A stretch of 64,000 bases of DNA from Humulus lupulus (taxonomy: Eukaryota; Streptophyta; Magnoliopsida; Rosales; Cannabaceae). A program made the translations under genes and the position numbers. The stretch is taken from contig NC_084794.1 in NCBI RefSeq assembly GCF_963169125.1, forward strand, positions 76,047,665 through 76,111,664, given 5' to 3'. Shown here one piece after another: positions 1 through 10,264 of this stretch. Below the pieces are notes generated by a model. That model saw only the letters and a list, made by a program, of their open reading frames with translations, had not been told where the DNA came from and ran no database searches. Position 1 is the first letter of the stretch; each line of letters starts with the position of its first letter.

Positions 1-401
1 TTAAAGAGTCGTATATGCTTGTTTAATGACACAAACATAGTTTGGATTTAAGCTCGAGGTTCAATGCATTCATGCACAGCTTGCTCGAATTATCTGTTTT
101 CGATCTCGTTATTTGTCAAGGTCGGGTATTACTTTAACCATGCACCCGAAAGTACTTATATGGTGTGTAATGCAAACAGTTTAGTTATATCTTACTTTTT
201 AGTTACTTTTTCTCGTCCTCAGTTATCACTCCGAGGTTATGAGGTCGAAACTATTGTTTTGTAAGATACTCCAGCCTCGGTCTCGACTTATCCGAAGTGG
301 GTTATGCTCCAACTTATTGCCGATTAATTTTAGCTGGTTTGTTCCAAACCTATTAAGGTTGTGTTAGGTTTGTAATCCATACACTTACATTTTAATCTAG
401 T
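1..401. other. Unassigned 3' untranslated part of element A
   Basis: No credible coding sequence is visible; the 66-codon open frame at 64-264 has no recognisable domain. By position it lies between A's tandem repeats and its off-window 3' LTR. In element B that interval holds an antisense gene, but I cannot recognise one here. Confidence 0.4.
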
Positions 402-561
402 TTGGTTATATCCAAACTGTCTTAGCTCGCGTATTTGGTTATGTCCAAACACTTGTACATTTTTTATGCTCGATAGCTTGGTTACATCCAAACTATCTTA
501 GCTCGCGCATTTGGTTATATCCAAACACTTGTATTTTTTTTATGTTCGATATCTTGGTTAC
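402..561. repeat. 76-bp tandem repeat of element A, left block
   Basis: Units start at 402, 478 and 554, an exact 76-bp period. Each unit carries two copies of a quasi-palindrome of the form TTGGTTAYRTCCAAAC, separated by a segment containing CTTAGCTCGCG. The array is cut at 561 by a solo LTR and resumes at 2913. Tandem repeats in the 3' untranslated region are known in Tat and Ogre elements and can seed satellite DNA. Confidence 0.85.
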
Positions 562-2912
562 TGTAACGCCCTGGCTACCCCAGAACAGTTACGGTGAACA
601 GTGAACCAGAAATTTGACTCGCTACCCGAGTCCTTTGGTTAAATACGTGATCTAAGTGCTATTATCAGGTTAAGGTGAAAAACCAATAAAAAGGAAAGGG
701 TACATTTCATTAAGTAAATAAACTGCTCATGAGCCTTTCAAAATATTTACAAGTAGTTCGTAATACAAAAGAGTTGCTATTGTTTCAGATTTATAATCCC
801 CGCCGGCCTAAGCGGAAAAAATAGGGTAAACCCCTAGTCCCTCTGAGAACTCCTTGACCGTGGCGGTCAAGCGGCCCTGTATGTACACCACATCGCCCAA
901 GCTCTCCACTCAAGGTTGGTTAAGCTTTTCCTTTCCTTTACCTGCACCACATAGCACCCATGAGCCAAGGCCCAGCAAGAAAACACAATAAAGCATGACA
1001 CAATATCGACAACGATCATAATAACCATTCAGCACTATCAGTCCATCAAATAGGTGACAATAGCCAAAAGTCACAATGATGAGCATCGCTCCCTCTAGCC
1101 ATGTGACGATAGGGTCACCAGGGCTTAACTGATAAGTGTTTCTTTCATAAGGTGATTAGGACAGGTGTATGGTGATTAGTCACCAACATAACCTTCCTCA
1201 CGACTCTAGAGTCGAAACTATGGACAATGTCCCTTAGCCATGTGACAAACGGTCACCGGGGTCATATACCTTGGCTATAATCATCTGGTCGTAGACCAGG
1301 CAAGTGCTTATAAGTTCTTCGACCCTAGGATCGGTCTAGCATTAATGCCATAGGGCCATTCAATGCGTGATTCTCGACTTTAGAGTCGGTCCCTGACTAG
1401 TCAGTGTCTTAAACAGGTAATCAGCGTACATCAGCATTTAATATGCAATCCACGTCCACATATATCAACAAACATGCCTCAATATCAAACCATGCATGTC
1501 ATATACCTATACAGGGTGCAACTGTAATCATACACTGTTTTCTTACCTATGGTTCGAGTGAGAATAATTATATGAACAACCCCTGAGAACGATCAACCTT
1601 TAAATTCCTTGACGGTCACCTGGTCATAACCAAAATATAGGATTCATCAATAAAAATGATAACTGAGGGTTCCCAAACCAAGATCTAGCCTCCGGGACAT
1701 CAAACATAACCCAACTAGGTACTAGGTTCAACCCCGAGGCCTAAGGTTTGAATCCCCAAGCTAAAAACACCTTTTTGGCTAAATCTGCCCTGATGGGCCA
1801 CGGCTCACCAGAGCCATGCCGCGGCTCACCCTCCTGACAGAGCCATTTTCCCATTTTAAGCCAACTCAGGCCACGGCACACCATAGACAGGTCGCGGCTC
1901 ATTTCGCAAAACAGCCAAGAAACCAGCACGCACCAGCCAACTCTTCCCTGCATTTTTCCTTGGAACTAACCCTTCGAACCAACTCCAAACCTCCTCCAAA
2001 CACTCACTTAAACCCCCAAATAACACCCATAGCTCACCCTCATCAAACCCTAATCAAAACAACACAAAAACCCCCTTTGATTCTCACTCCCCACATCAAA
2101 AACCATGAATTGAAAACTAAAACGAAAACAGAGCAGCACCTGAAACCAGTGACTAAAACTCACCTCAAATTCAGATTTGAACCTTCTTCAACGGTTGAAC
2201 CAAGACCACCAAGCCAGCCCTTGAGTTTCCTAGCTTGAAACTCCACCAAGAATTCAAAACCCTCAAAGGAGAAGTCAAGGAGATGATGTACGGGAGAGGA
2301 AGAAGCAAACCCCTGTTTTTATTCTGTTTATTCCACTACCTTCTCCATCCACATAAGTCTCATATATCCGCCCAAAAAGACCAAAATACCCTTGTGTCAT
2401 CTTAAGCCTCTAAAGCCACCTCAAGGGCAAAATTGGTACTTTCCGCTTATCCCGCTAATTATAATTAACGCTTCCCAATTCCCGCTAATCTCAAAATCCT
2501 CAAACACCAATAATTCATATCCCGTTACCCTAAAATCCCCGGTAACGCTATAGCCATTAATAACACCCCGAGACTCACCCCGAGCCCCGAGCTCAAACCT
2601 GTTATGACCAAACCGATAAATCCCGTTCAACGATCATCTCATGTCGAAATATTCGAACCAATCCTCATTATAATGTGGTCTCTCAATATATCATTAATAC
2701 GCAAGCAAATATACAATTATACCCTCAACGGGCCAAATTACCAAAACACCCCTGTAAACAAATGTGGACTCACATGCATGCATTTAACATCATATTATAA
2801 TATAATTCTCATAAACATGCATAAACATATTTAATGGCATAAATAAACAGTTATGGCCCTCCCGGCCTACTAATCCAGCCATTAACCATAATAGGGAATT
2901 TGTGGCATTACA
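562..2912 (-). mobile_element. Solo LTR of the long chromovirus (element E) family, copy L1
   Basis: On the plus strand it begins TGTAACGCCCTGG and ends GGCATTACA. It is flanked by the 5-bp duplication GTTAC (557-561 and 2913-2917), and removing it restores the 76-bp repeat. These are the signs of LTR-retrotransposon integration followed by LTR-LTR recombination. It closely matches E's 3' LTR at 56875-59208 in both termini and interior, and has the same orientation, so the LTR sense is minus. The 140-codon open frame at 1816-2238 has no recognisable domain and I treat it as chance. Confidence 0.9.
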
Positions 2913-3053
2913 GTTACATCCAAACTATCTTAGCTCGCGCATTTGGTTATATCCAAACACTTGTATTTTTTTTTATGTTCGATAGCTTGGTTACATCCAA
3001 ACTATCTTAGCTCGCGCATTTGGTTATATCCAAACACTTGCATGTATTTCGTA
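2913..3053. repeat. 76-bp tandem repeat of element A, right block
   Basis: This continues the array at 402-561 after the solo LTR. It starts with the second target-site copy GTTAC, and the next unit starts at 2987. The last unit degrades near 3053. It lies between A's pol end and its off-window 3' LTR. Confidence 0.85.
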
Positions 3054-3095
3054 TATGTTATTTTATTTTTCAAGCTGATGGTATATATACCAATG

Positions 3096-3106
3096 ATGCC
3101 CCCTTA
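3096..3106 (-). promoter_or_regulatory. Polypurine tract of element A, pol-proximal
   Basis: The minus strand reads TTAAGGGGGCA here, just downstream of integrase and upstream of the tandem repeats. It resembles plus-strand primer sites of this group. It is not followed by a TG-starting LTR but by the repeat region, so it may be an internal (central-type) tract. Element B has a similar tract in the same position. Confidence 0.55.
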
Positions 3107-3260
3107 ATATCCTATGAATGTGACCATAGGTTATTAGATTAAGAGAGATTGCAAAAAAAAAAAAAAAATCATATTAAACGAAATAAATCTTTATTTGACA
3201 AAATCCAAAAGTACTCAAAACAGTACAAATAAACAAGCATGGTTACAAGCAACATCCTTC

Positions 3261-4560
3261 CTACACTATTGATAGCAAGGTCGTAGGTGTTCGCCATTCC
3301 ATGCTCGCGGTACTAGACTCCCATCCAATCTCACCAACTTGTAAACACCGGGTCGGATGACTGACTCTATCTAGTAGGGTCCTTCCCAATTTGGCCCGAG
3401 CATGCCAGCTGCTGGATCTGGCGTTGCCAAGAATACACGCCTTAGCACTAAATCTCCCATACCAAATTTTTGATCCCGAACCCTTTTGTTGAAGTACCTG
3501 GTAGATCACTGTTGGTATGCATCATTTTTTAGCTGAGCTTTGTTCCTTCTTTCTTCGACCAGGTCAAGGGTTTCTTCGAGCTGAGTGTGGTTCGAGGCTT
3601 GATCATAAGCGAGGGCTCGAATTGCAGGAATTTCGACCTCAACTGGCATTATAGCCTCGCAACCGTACACCAGAGAGAACGGGGTATGTCCCGTCGATGT
3701 TCGGGCCGTAGTCCTATATCCCCATAGGACTTGGGGCAATTCTTCGGGCCATCATCCTTTTGCTTCTTCCAACTTTTTCTTCAGCGAACTCTTTAGAGTT
3801 TTGTTTACAGCTTCGACCTGGCCATTCGCCTGGGGATGGGCTACTGACGAAAAACTCTTTATTATTCCATTTTTTTTTTTGCAAAAGTTGGTAAACAGAT
3901 CGCTGTCGAACTGGGTTCCGTTGTCGGATACAATTTTCCTCGGCATTCCATATCGACATATGATGTTCTTTACTACAAAGTCAAGGATTTTTTTGGAGGT
4001 TATAGTTGCTAATGGTTTAGCTTCTGTCCACTTCGTGAAGTAATCTAAGGCGACTACCGCGTACTTCACTCCGCCCTTGCCAGTTGGGAGAGAGCCTATG
4101 AGGTTGATTCCCCATGCCGCAAATGGCCATGGGGAGGTCATCATGGTCAGCTTGGACGGTGGAGCTCGAGGAATCGTGGCGAATCGCTGGAACTTATCAC
4201 ACTTCTTTACGTACTCAAAAGAATCTGACTTGATGGTAGGCTAGAAATTTCTTCACAGAACCCTTCGTGAATTTCTTCAATGATTTTCTTGGCTTCGGGT
4301 GGCGTCACACACCGAAGTAAGGGCATGGAATATCCTCTTCTATACAGCCTTCCATCCATAATGGTGTAACGGGGGATTTAATACATCAACTTTCGAGCTT
4401 GGTTCCGATCTTGTGGAAGGATGTTGATCTCGAGATATTCGACTATTGGAGTCATCCAGGTAGGCTCGAAATCGATCATACACACGTCTTCCTTCTCGGG
4501 CTCATTAATACTAGGTGCCGAGAGATGTTCAACTGGTACGACGTTCAACTCGTCACTCTC
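3261..4560 (-). pseudogene. Integrase of element A, broken
   Basis: Integrase would insert the element's cDNA into the nuclear genome. The catalytic core is readable at 3752-4144, with the DDE residues in the contexts ALDYFTKW, VSDNGTQF and GQVEAVNK. It continues in other frames at 3506-3739 (GYRTTARTSTGHTPFSLVYG) and 3261-3509, the region of the C-terminal domain. Frame changes near 3510 and 3745 break it. The N-terminal zinc-binding part (about 4150-4400) is badly decayed. It follows the second RNase H, as in Tat elements. Function was lost through frameshifts. Confidence 0.8.
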
Positions 4561-4935
4561 GGTGGAAGTAGCGAACTGAGCTAAGGCATCCGCATTCGAG
4601 TTTTGTTCTCGGGGGACCTGTTCGATCGCGTAAAACTAGAAATGTTCCAATGATGACCTTGCTTTTTTTAAGTAAGCTACCATTTTCATGCCACGAGCCT
4701 TGTATTCTCCCAAAATTTTGTTAACCACCAGCTGTGAGTCACTGTAACAATGTATTGCTTTAGCATTGAGCTCCTTGGCTATACGAAGTCCTGCCAGTAA
4801 AGCCTCGTATTCAGCCTCGTTATTTGATGCGTTGAAGTCAAATCTCAAGGCAGAATGAAATCTGCTTTCTGCAGGAATGCTAAAAATGACTCCTACCCCC
4901 GATCCATTTTCATTAGATGACCCATCAACGTAAAG
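4560..4935 (-). pseudogene. Second, archaeal-type RNase H of element A
   Basis: This domain follows the standard gypsy RNase H in the same frame. The acidic residues lie in LYVDGSSNENG, NNEAEYEALLAGL, YSDSQLVV and, past a stop at about 4636, NADALAQFA, giving the D-E-D-D pattern. An additional RNase H of this type is known as a lineage marker for Tat elements, where it may help remove the RNA template or tRNA primer. One in-frame stop separates the last catalytic block from the rest; otherwise the frame is open. Confidence 0.8.
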
Positions 4936-6330
4936 TTTCCACAGCTCTTGGGCCGGGGTTATAACTTCATCGTTGGTCATGCCAGTACATTCCACTATAA
5001 AGTCTGCCAAGGCTTGTGCCCTAATGGTCGTCCTTGGATGATAGGTGATCTCGAATTGCCCGAGTTCAACTGCCCATTTAAGAAGTCGACCTGAAGCTTC
5101 TGGCTTAGACAAGACTTGTCTTAGTGGTTGATCATTTAGTACATGGATGGGGTGCGCTTGAAAGTAGGGTCGAAGTTTCCGAGATGAGTGAATTAAGCTG
5201 AGAGCTAGCTTTTCCATCAAGGGGTATCCCGACTCTGCCCCTAGTAACCTTTTACTGACGTAATATACGAGCCTTTGCACCTTTTCTTCCTCTCATACAA
5301 GCACTGCACTTATGGCGTGCTAGGTAGTGGAAAGATATAAGAACAGCACTTCTCCCGTAATAGGTTTTGATAAGATAAGGGGGTTCTCTGAGGTGTTTCT
5401 TAAGCTCCTGGAAGGCCAACTCGTAGTCTTCCGTCCATTCAAATTTCTTGCCTCCCCTCAACAGGTTGAGAAACGGAAGACAATGGTCTGTAGATTTCGA
5501 GATAAACCTACTTAATGCCGCCATTCTGCCGGTCAAACTCTGGACATCTTTGTGTTTTCGAGGTGAGGGCATATCGATCAGGGCCTGGATCTTATCTGGG
5601 TTAGCTTCTATTCCTCGAGCGTTTACAATGAAATCCAGAAATTTTCCTGAAGATACCCCAAAGGAGTATTTCTGAGGGTTAAGCTTCATGTTATATTTCC
5701 GGAGCACGGCAAAGCATTCTTCGAGATCATCACCATGGTTATCGTTAAGTTTAGACTTAACTAACATGTCGTCAACATAAACTTCCATGTTGTTCCCTAT
5801 TTTCTCTGAGAACATCATGTTCACGAGCCGCTGGTATGTGGCTCCAACATTTTTGAGCCCGAATGGCATGACGTTATAACAGTATAGCCCTTTATCTGTT
5901 ATGAAGCTCGTATGTTCCTGGTCAGGGGCATGCATGGAAATCTGGTTATATCCAGAATAGGCATCCATGAATGACATTAGTCCATGCCTTGTCGTGGCAT
6001 CCACGAGCTGGTCAATTCGTGGTAAAGGAAAGCAGTCCTTTGGACAGGCCTTGTTGAGGTCCGAGTAGTGAATGCAGGTTCGCCACGTCCCATTAGGCTT
6101 CGGGACCAGAACCGGATTGGCTACCCAATTAGGGTAAAAAGCATCCCTAATGAATTGGTTTGCTTTTAACCTGTCGACTTCCTCTTTTAGTGCCTTTTTT
6201 CTATCGTCGTCCAGTTGTCTTCACTTTTGTTGCTTCAGTGGGAAGCTTTTATCGATATTTAGCGCGTGGCTCACTATATTCGGACTTATTCCTACCATGT
6301 CCGAATGTGACCACGCGAAGACATCCTTGT
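4936..6330 (-). pseudogene. Reverse transcriptase and first RNase H of element A
   Basis: Conserved RT blocks can be read from about 6330 down to 5252: DVFAWSHSDMVGISP, NPVLVPKPNGTWRTC, DLNKACPKDCFPLPRID, SGYNQISM, MPFGLKNVGATYQRL and the active site YVDDM. This copy keeps both aspartates. RNase H follows in the 5280-4936 frame (VYYVSKRLLGAE, the gypsy arrangement). A stop near 6230 and a frame change near 5265-5280 interrupt the polyprotein. It copies element RNA into cDNA in virus-like particles. This is the best preserved part of A. Confidence 0.85.
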
Positions 6331-6565
6331 TTTTCTTCAAAAAGCAAATTAATTGCTATTTAGTTTCTTCACGGATTTGTTTCCTGACCTTTACCATTTT
6401 CGAGGGATTTGACTCTTCGAGCTCTTCTAATGGTTTGAGATCAGCTTTTTCTTCCACTCTTGTATCGATCTCTTCATCTATCTCCAAGATCGTCCTGTCC
6501 TTATTCCAGATAACGACGAGTGCTTGTTTGCTCGCCTGTTTCTTTCCTCTTATGGAAATGCTATA

Positions 6566-7168
6566 TCATTCCCTTCCGGCTAACTGGTCTCCCTTCAGCG
6601 TCCCGATGCCACTAGAAGTCGAGAACTTGATGGCCAGATGCCTTACAGACGAGACTGCCCCCAGCCCTACTAGGGCGGGTCTCCCGAGCAGCACATTGTA
6701 GGCCGATGGCAGGTCCACAACTACAAACTCCATCATCTTGGTTACTGAGATCAGGTAGTCTCCCAAGGTTACCGAGAGTTCGATGGACCCCATACAGGCA
6801 ATCCCCTCTCCTGAAAAACCATACAAGGTCGTCGCACAGGCTTTTAGGTCTCAAAGCGCGAGTCCCATCTTTTCTAAGGTGGCCTTATAGAGAATGTTCA
6901 CTAAGCTCCCATTGTCTATGAGGACTCGGTGAACTCTCTTATTCGCAAGCTAGAGAGTGATGACCAGTGGGTCATGGTGAGGAAACTGAACATGGGACGC
7001 GTCGTCCTCAGTAAAGGTTATCGGCTGAGATTCAATCTTCTGGCATTTTGGAGCTCTAGGTCCGGGTTCATAAGGACGCCCGTCCCTAGTTTTTAGCTTG
7101 TTCACATATCGCTTTTGGGCATTCCTGCCCATTCCTGCGAGATGAGGCCCGCCCGAGATGGTTATCAC
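6566..7168 (-). pseudogene. Aspartic protease region of element A
   Basis: Readable in two frames. 6950-7168 gives the linker (KRYVNKL, PITFTEDDASHVQFPHHDPLV), and 6566-6900 gives the protease (VLIDNGS, then AYNVLLGRPAL, the ILG-like second motif). The active-site triplet reads DNG where many retroelements have DTG or DSG; related Tat elements also vary there, so I do not call it dead on this alone. A stop near 6950 breaks the frame. The enzyme would cleave the Gag-Pol polyprotein. It sits between gag and RT as expected. Confidence 0.75.
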
Positions 7169-7342
7169 GTCTTCTCCATCAATTGGAGGGGGCCTTTCTT
7201 CTTCCCTTGCTCGGGAATTGTTGTTTTGGGTAGGTTGCAGTGCAGCTGCCCTCTGGCTAGTAGAAGCCTGATTATTACTCTGGTTTTTGACATACTTTCT
7301 GAAATAGCCTCTCTAGATCAATCCTTCGATCTCGTCCTTCAA

Positions 7343-9348
7343 CTACCTGCATTCATCAGTAGTGTGTCCACTGTCTCTGTGAAAACGACAGTACTTGCTG
7401 GAGTCCCTCTTGGACTTCTGATTTCTCATGGGGTCTGGACGCCTGAAGGGGACCTGGATTTCATTAGCCAGGTATATATTCTCCCAAGACTCATTGAGCT
7501 CGGTGTACACTTTGTACACGGAGAAATACATTTCCCCCTCCTTCTTTCCCCCTTTTTCCTCGGGGTTACTCCCTTCGTTCTTCTTTCTTTTGGAAGGGTT
7601 TTTCGTAGTAGGCTTTGAAATTGGTGGGTCCGCTGAGGTTGAGGCAGAGTTTACGTTTATCATTGTAGTTATGGACTGAGAAGTCATATTCAGTGTTGAC
7701 CTCGCCTCCTCTACATTGACAAACCTTTGAGCTCGCTTATTAAACTCGGTTAAGGACCTCACCGGTTTTCTCTGCATATCGTCCTAGAATGGACTTCCCG
7801 GCATTACTCTAGCTTGGACACCCATTAGATGACCACTGTCATCCACATTTCGAGCTCGGGTAACTTCCAAATTAAACCTCGCAAGGTAGCTTTTCAACGT
7901 CTTGCCTAGCTGTTTCCGAACGTTGGTCAGGGTTGATGCCTCGGCTCTTACCCCGATCATGGCTCTGAACTGTTTCTTGAAATCGTTTGATAGCTGATCC
8001 CAAGAAGTGATCGAATGTCTTTTATATTTTTCGAACCAGCTTTTTGCTGGTCCCGTAACCGATGCTGGAAATAACATGCATATGAGCTCGTAACCCACAT
8101 TACTTGCTCTAATTATGGTATTAAATGTACTCAGATGGCTGTACGGGTCGGACTTCCCCTCAAAAGGTGGGACATGAGGGATCTGAAACCCTTGAGGAAA
8201 CAGAGTGTTATAAATATGGGGAGCGAATGGTTCGAGCTCCTCGTCAGAATCCTCGTCCCGACTCCAACCTCGCTCATTTTGTAAGAGCCTAAAGGCCTTT
8301 TCCAGTTGATCAATTCTTTCTTGAATCGGGTCTGTAAGGGGTCTTGCCTGAAATTGGCTATCATTGATCACAATTCCAGGCTCGCACCTTTGCAGGTGAT
8401 CTTTGCGCCCATTTATGCGATTTCTCAGGTCCGGGTTCGATGGATTACCACTACCCCGGTTCTGATTCAGATGTTCCCGCAGGTCGGAGCGGTTCCTATG
8501 GTTTCCAGTATTTCCTCGGCCTTGATCATACACGCTGACTGATCTAGTGTCTCCTGAATCATCAATAGCGAGGCTCGTTGCATGATTATTTCGAGATGGA
8601 TCTCTTTCGTGCTGCCTCATCTCCGCAGTGCGAGATCGAGACATTTGCTTTTTGTAGGCTGGGCGCCTCTCCGATCCCAGAAGACTTCTCTATTTCCTTG
8701 TTTCCTCCCTGCACGTCTTTCCTCATCACCTCGAACTTGTTGAGCATTCCTACGAGGCAGTGAAGGGTATCTTATAGGCAATGGGGAAAATCGTAGGGGT
8801 GACGATGGCTGCCACCCATTTCGAGGCCTAGACGGTCCTGAGTTCGCCCGTGTTGGGTCGGTGACATCTGGCGTGTAACCAGGGACTTGAGTCCGAGCCT
8901 CTGTAGGGGCTCGGTTATTCTCAGTTCCCGCTGGTAGCTCCGTAGTCGAATTAACCGGAGCCCTGGCTCAAGTACTTCTTTGGAATCTCGAGGGAGCGGA
9001 TAGCTCTGCTGGTACCGGAGGTTGCTATGGTCTCCTTGTGGCAGCATTTTTTCGAGGCCATCCATGAGGCCTGTGGGGAGGAACATGCATGTCCCTCGGA
9101 GGTGGGGCTTGGTTCTCACACAGAGGTCGGGGCTGAGCCGCCTGGGCCTCTGCGGCTAACCTAGCCAACTCCTCGTTCGGCTTATTGGCCTCGGCCAACT
9201 ATTTTTTCAGCTGTCGGTTTTCAAGTTCCACAATGGGAACGTACCATTCAGGATTACAGTACATGTCCTCATCCCTTGGGGCTGGAGGTGCTGGAGGTCC
9301 CTGAGAATCGGAGGACTCGCTTCTCTCTTCAGTCTCTGGATTTACCAT
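7343..9348 (-). pseudogene. Gag of element A, broken
   Basis: The likely start is an ATG at 9348, about 70 bases after the primer site, giving MVNPETEERSESSDSQGPP. A hydrophilic N-terminal part rich in Pro, Arg and Gln follows, then the retrotransposon gag core at 7784-8644 (IPHVPPFEGKSDPYSH, ASVTGPAKSWFEKY, ISYLARFN-like helices). A CCHC-like knuckle ends it (YCRFHRDSGHTTDECR, 7343-7420). Stops and frameshifts occur near 9200, 9000, 8650 and 7780. Gag forms the particle and binds RNA. Domain order and the knuckle match element B. Confidence 0.8.
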
Positions 9349-9416
9349 TGGCTGCTTCCCAGGGCGTCTTGGATAGTTTCCTTCAGGAATGTTTTGATCA
9401 TTCGCGGCTTAAGGCT

Positions 9417-9435
9417 CTCAATGAAAGCACCAAAC
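9417..9435 (-). promoter_or_regulatory. Primer-binding-site region of element A
   Basis: The minus strand reads GTTTGGTGCTTTCATTGAG immediately after the LTR end CGTCAACA. The same bases follow the LTRs of B (30266-30284) and D (38932-38952). I cannot match it to a particular tRNA from memory; it is not the common initiator-Met site TGGTATCAGAGC. Confidence 0.65.
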
Positions 9436-10264
9436 TGTTGACGCCGTTTTTCATCAACTTAAAATGTAGAGCACGTAAACAGTAAAAACTATGGCAAGAA
9501 TAACACAATAAAACAAGGAGAGTTTTTTACGTGGTTCAGCAGTTAACTCTGCCTAGTCCACGAGTCTTTGTTATTAGAACTTAGGGAATTTCTGGAAATT
9601 CTTCAGGGATGAATTCTCCAGAGATTCTCTCAAGATCACAGAATTTCCCTCCTTTATAATGGTACATGACTTCTCTATTTATAGAGGAGATCTCAGAATA
9701 CTATCCCACACGTTTCAGGAAGTTATTCTGTATATTAATAAATTTAATGGCTTTAAAGCCTGTAACTCCTATATACAAGGAAACATCCCCTGAAGACCAG
9801 GGGGCGTATAACCGACTAGTTAATATCCCTTTATTGTAGGGAAGTTACAATAATAAATATCTCTTGAATGCATAGACTGTGTCTCCTCAAGTGACCTATT
9901 AAGCCGTTCGAGATCAGCAATCAGCATCATGCCAGTCTAAGTCTCTAGGTAAATTACGAGTTGCATTATTTTCCCAAGACCAGCTCGGAGTGGGTAAATA
10001 CCACTGAGGCCGCCTTATGTCGAGCTCACACTCATGCCAAGCTCGGTCCACTTGATCCAAGGCTGCCCGACAATGGATATACTCCGATTGTTCTATTTTT
10101 CGAGCTTATAAGGAGTTCGAGGCTACCCATCTTCGAGGTTGCCACCTGCTTTGAAGATTCGGCGTCTAGATTACGAACATGTATTTTAGCTATCGCGAAC
10201 TCACACCCGAGGGATCCAGCTTTCGAGGCCAGAACCTCAAGTTTCGAAATCTGGGTGTAACACA
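9436..10264 (-). repeat. 5' LTR of element A
   Basis: Plus-strand ends are TGTTGACGCC and GGTGTAACACA, so in the minus sense it starts TGTGTTACACCC (or TGTTACACCC) and ends GGCGTCAACA. It abuts the primer-site region. A TATAAATA box sits at 9676-9683 in the minus sense. The partner 3' LTR is off the window. Open frames here (for example 9961-10260) have no recognisable domain. Confidence 0.8.
9676..9683 (-). promoter_or_regulatory. TATA box in 5' LTR of element A
   Basis: TATAAATA on the minus strand, about 240 bases before the LTR end. That is a plausible promoter position for the genomic RNA of A. Confidence 0.55.

Larger units (their letters stand above)
1..10264 (-). mobile_element. Tat-lineage Ty3/gypsy retrotransposon A (3' end off window)
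   Basis: In minus-strand order from right to left I see the 5' LTR (9436-10264), primer-site region (9417-9435), gag, protease, reverse transcriptase with RNase H, a second archaeal-type RNase H, integrase, a polypurine tract and a tandem-repeat 3' region. The second RNase H between the first RNase H and integrase is the hallmark of the plant Tat lineage. Its 3' LTR, and any additional ORF, must lie left of base 1. A solo LTR (562-2912) interrupts the 3' repeats. Gag and integrase carry stops and frameshifts, so the copy looks dead. The right edge falls inside another LTR (10265-12482), so A appears nested there. The exact right edge is 10262 or 10264. Confidence 0.85.

Noticed and set aside
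1816..2238. 140-codon plus-strand open frame in solo LTR L1
   Set aside because: Low-complexity Thr/Pro/Lys-rich product in a C/A-rich, non-coding LTR region. The counterpart in other LTR copies is not open.
562..2912. Long-family blocks as TIR (Mutator- or hAT-type) transposons
   Set aside because: Termini are partly inverted, but duplications are 5 bp, ends are TG..CA, and a copy abuts a polypurine tract and pol, so they are LTRs.
7115..7679. Plus-strand open frames over element A's gag and protease
   Set aside because: Shadows of the minus-strand gag and protease frames, which carry the recognisable motifs.
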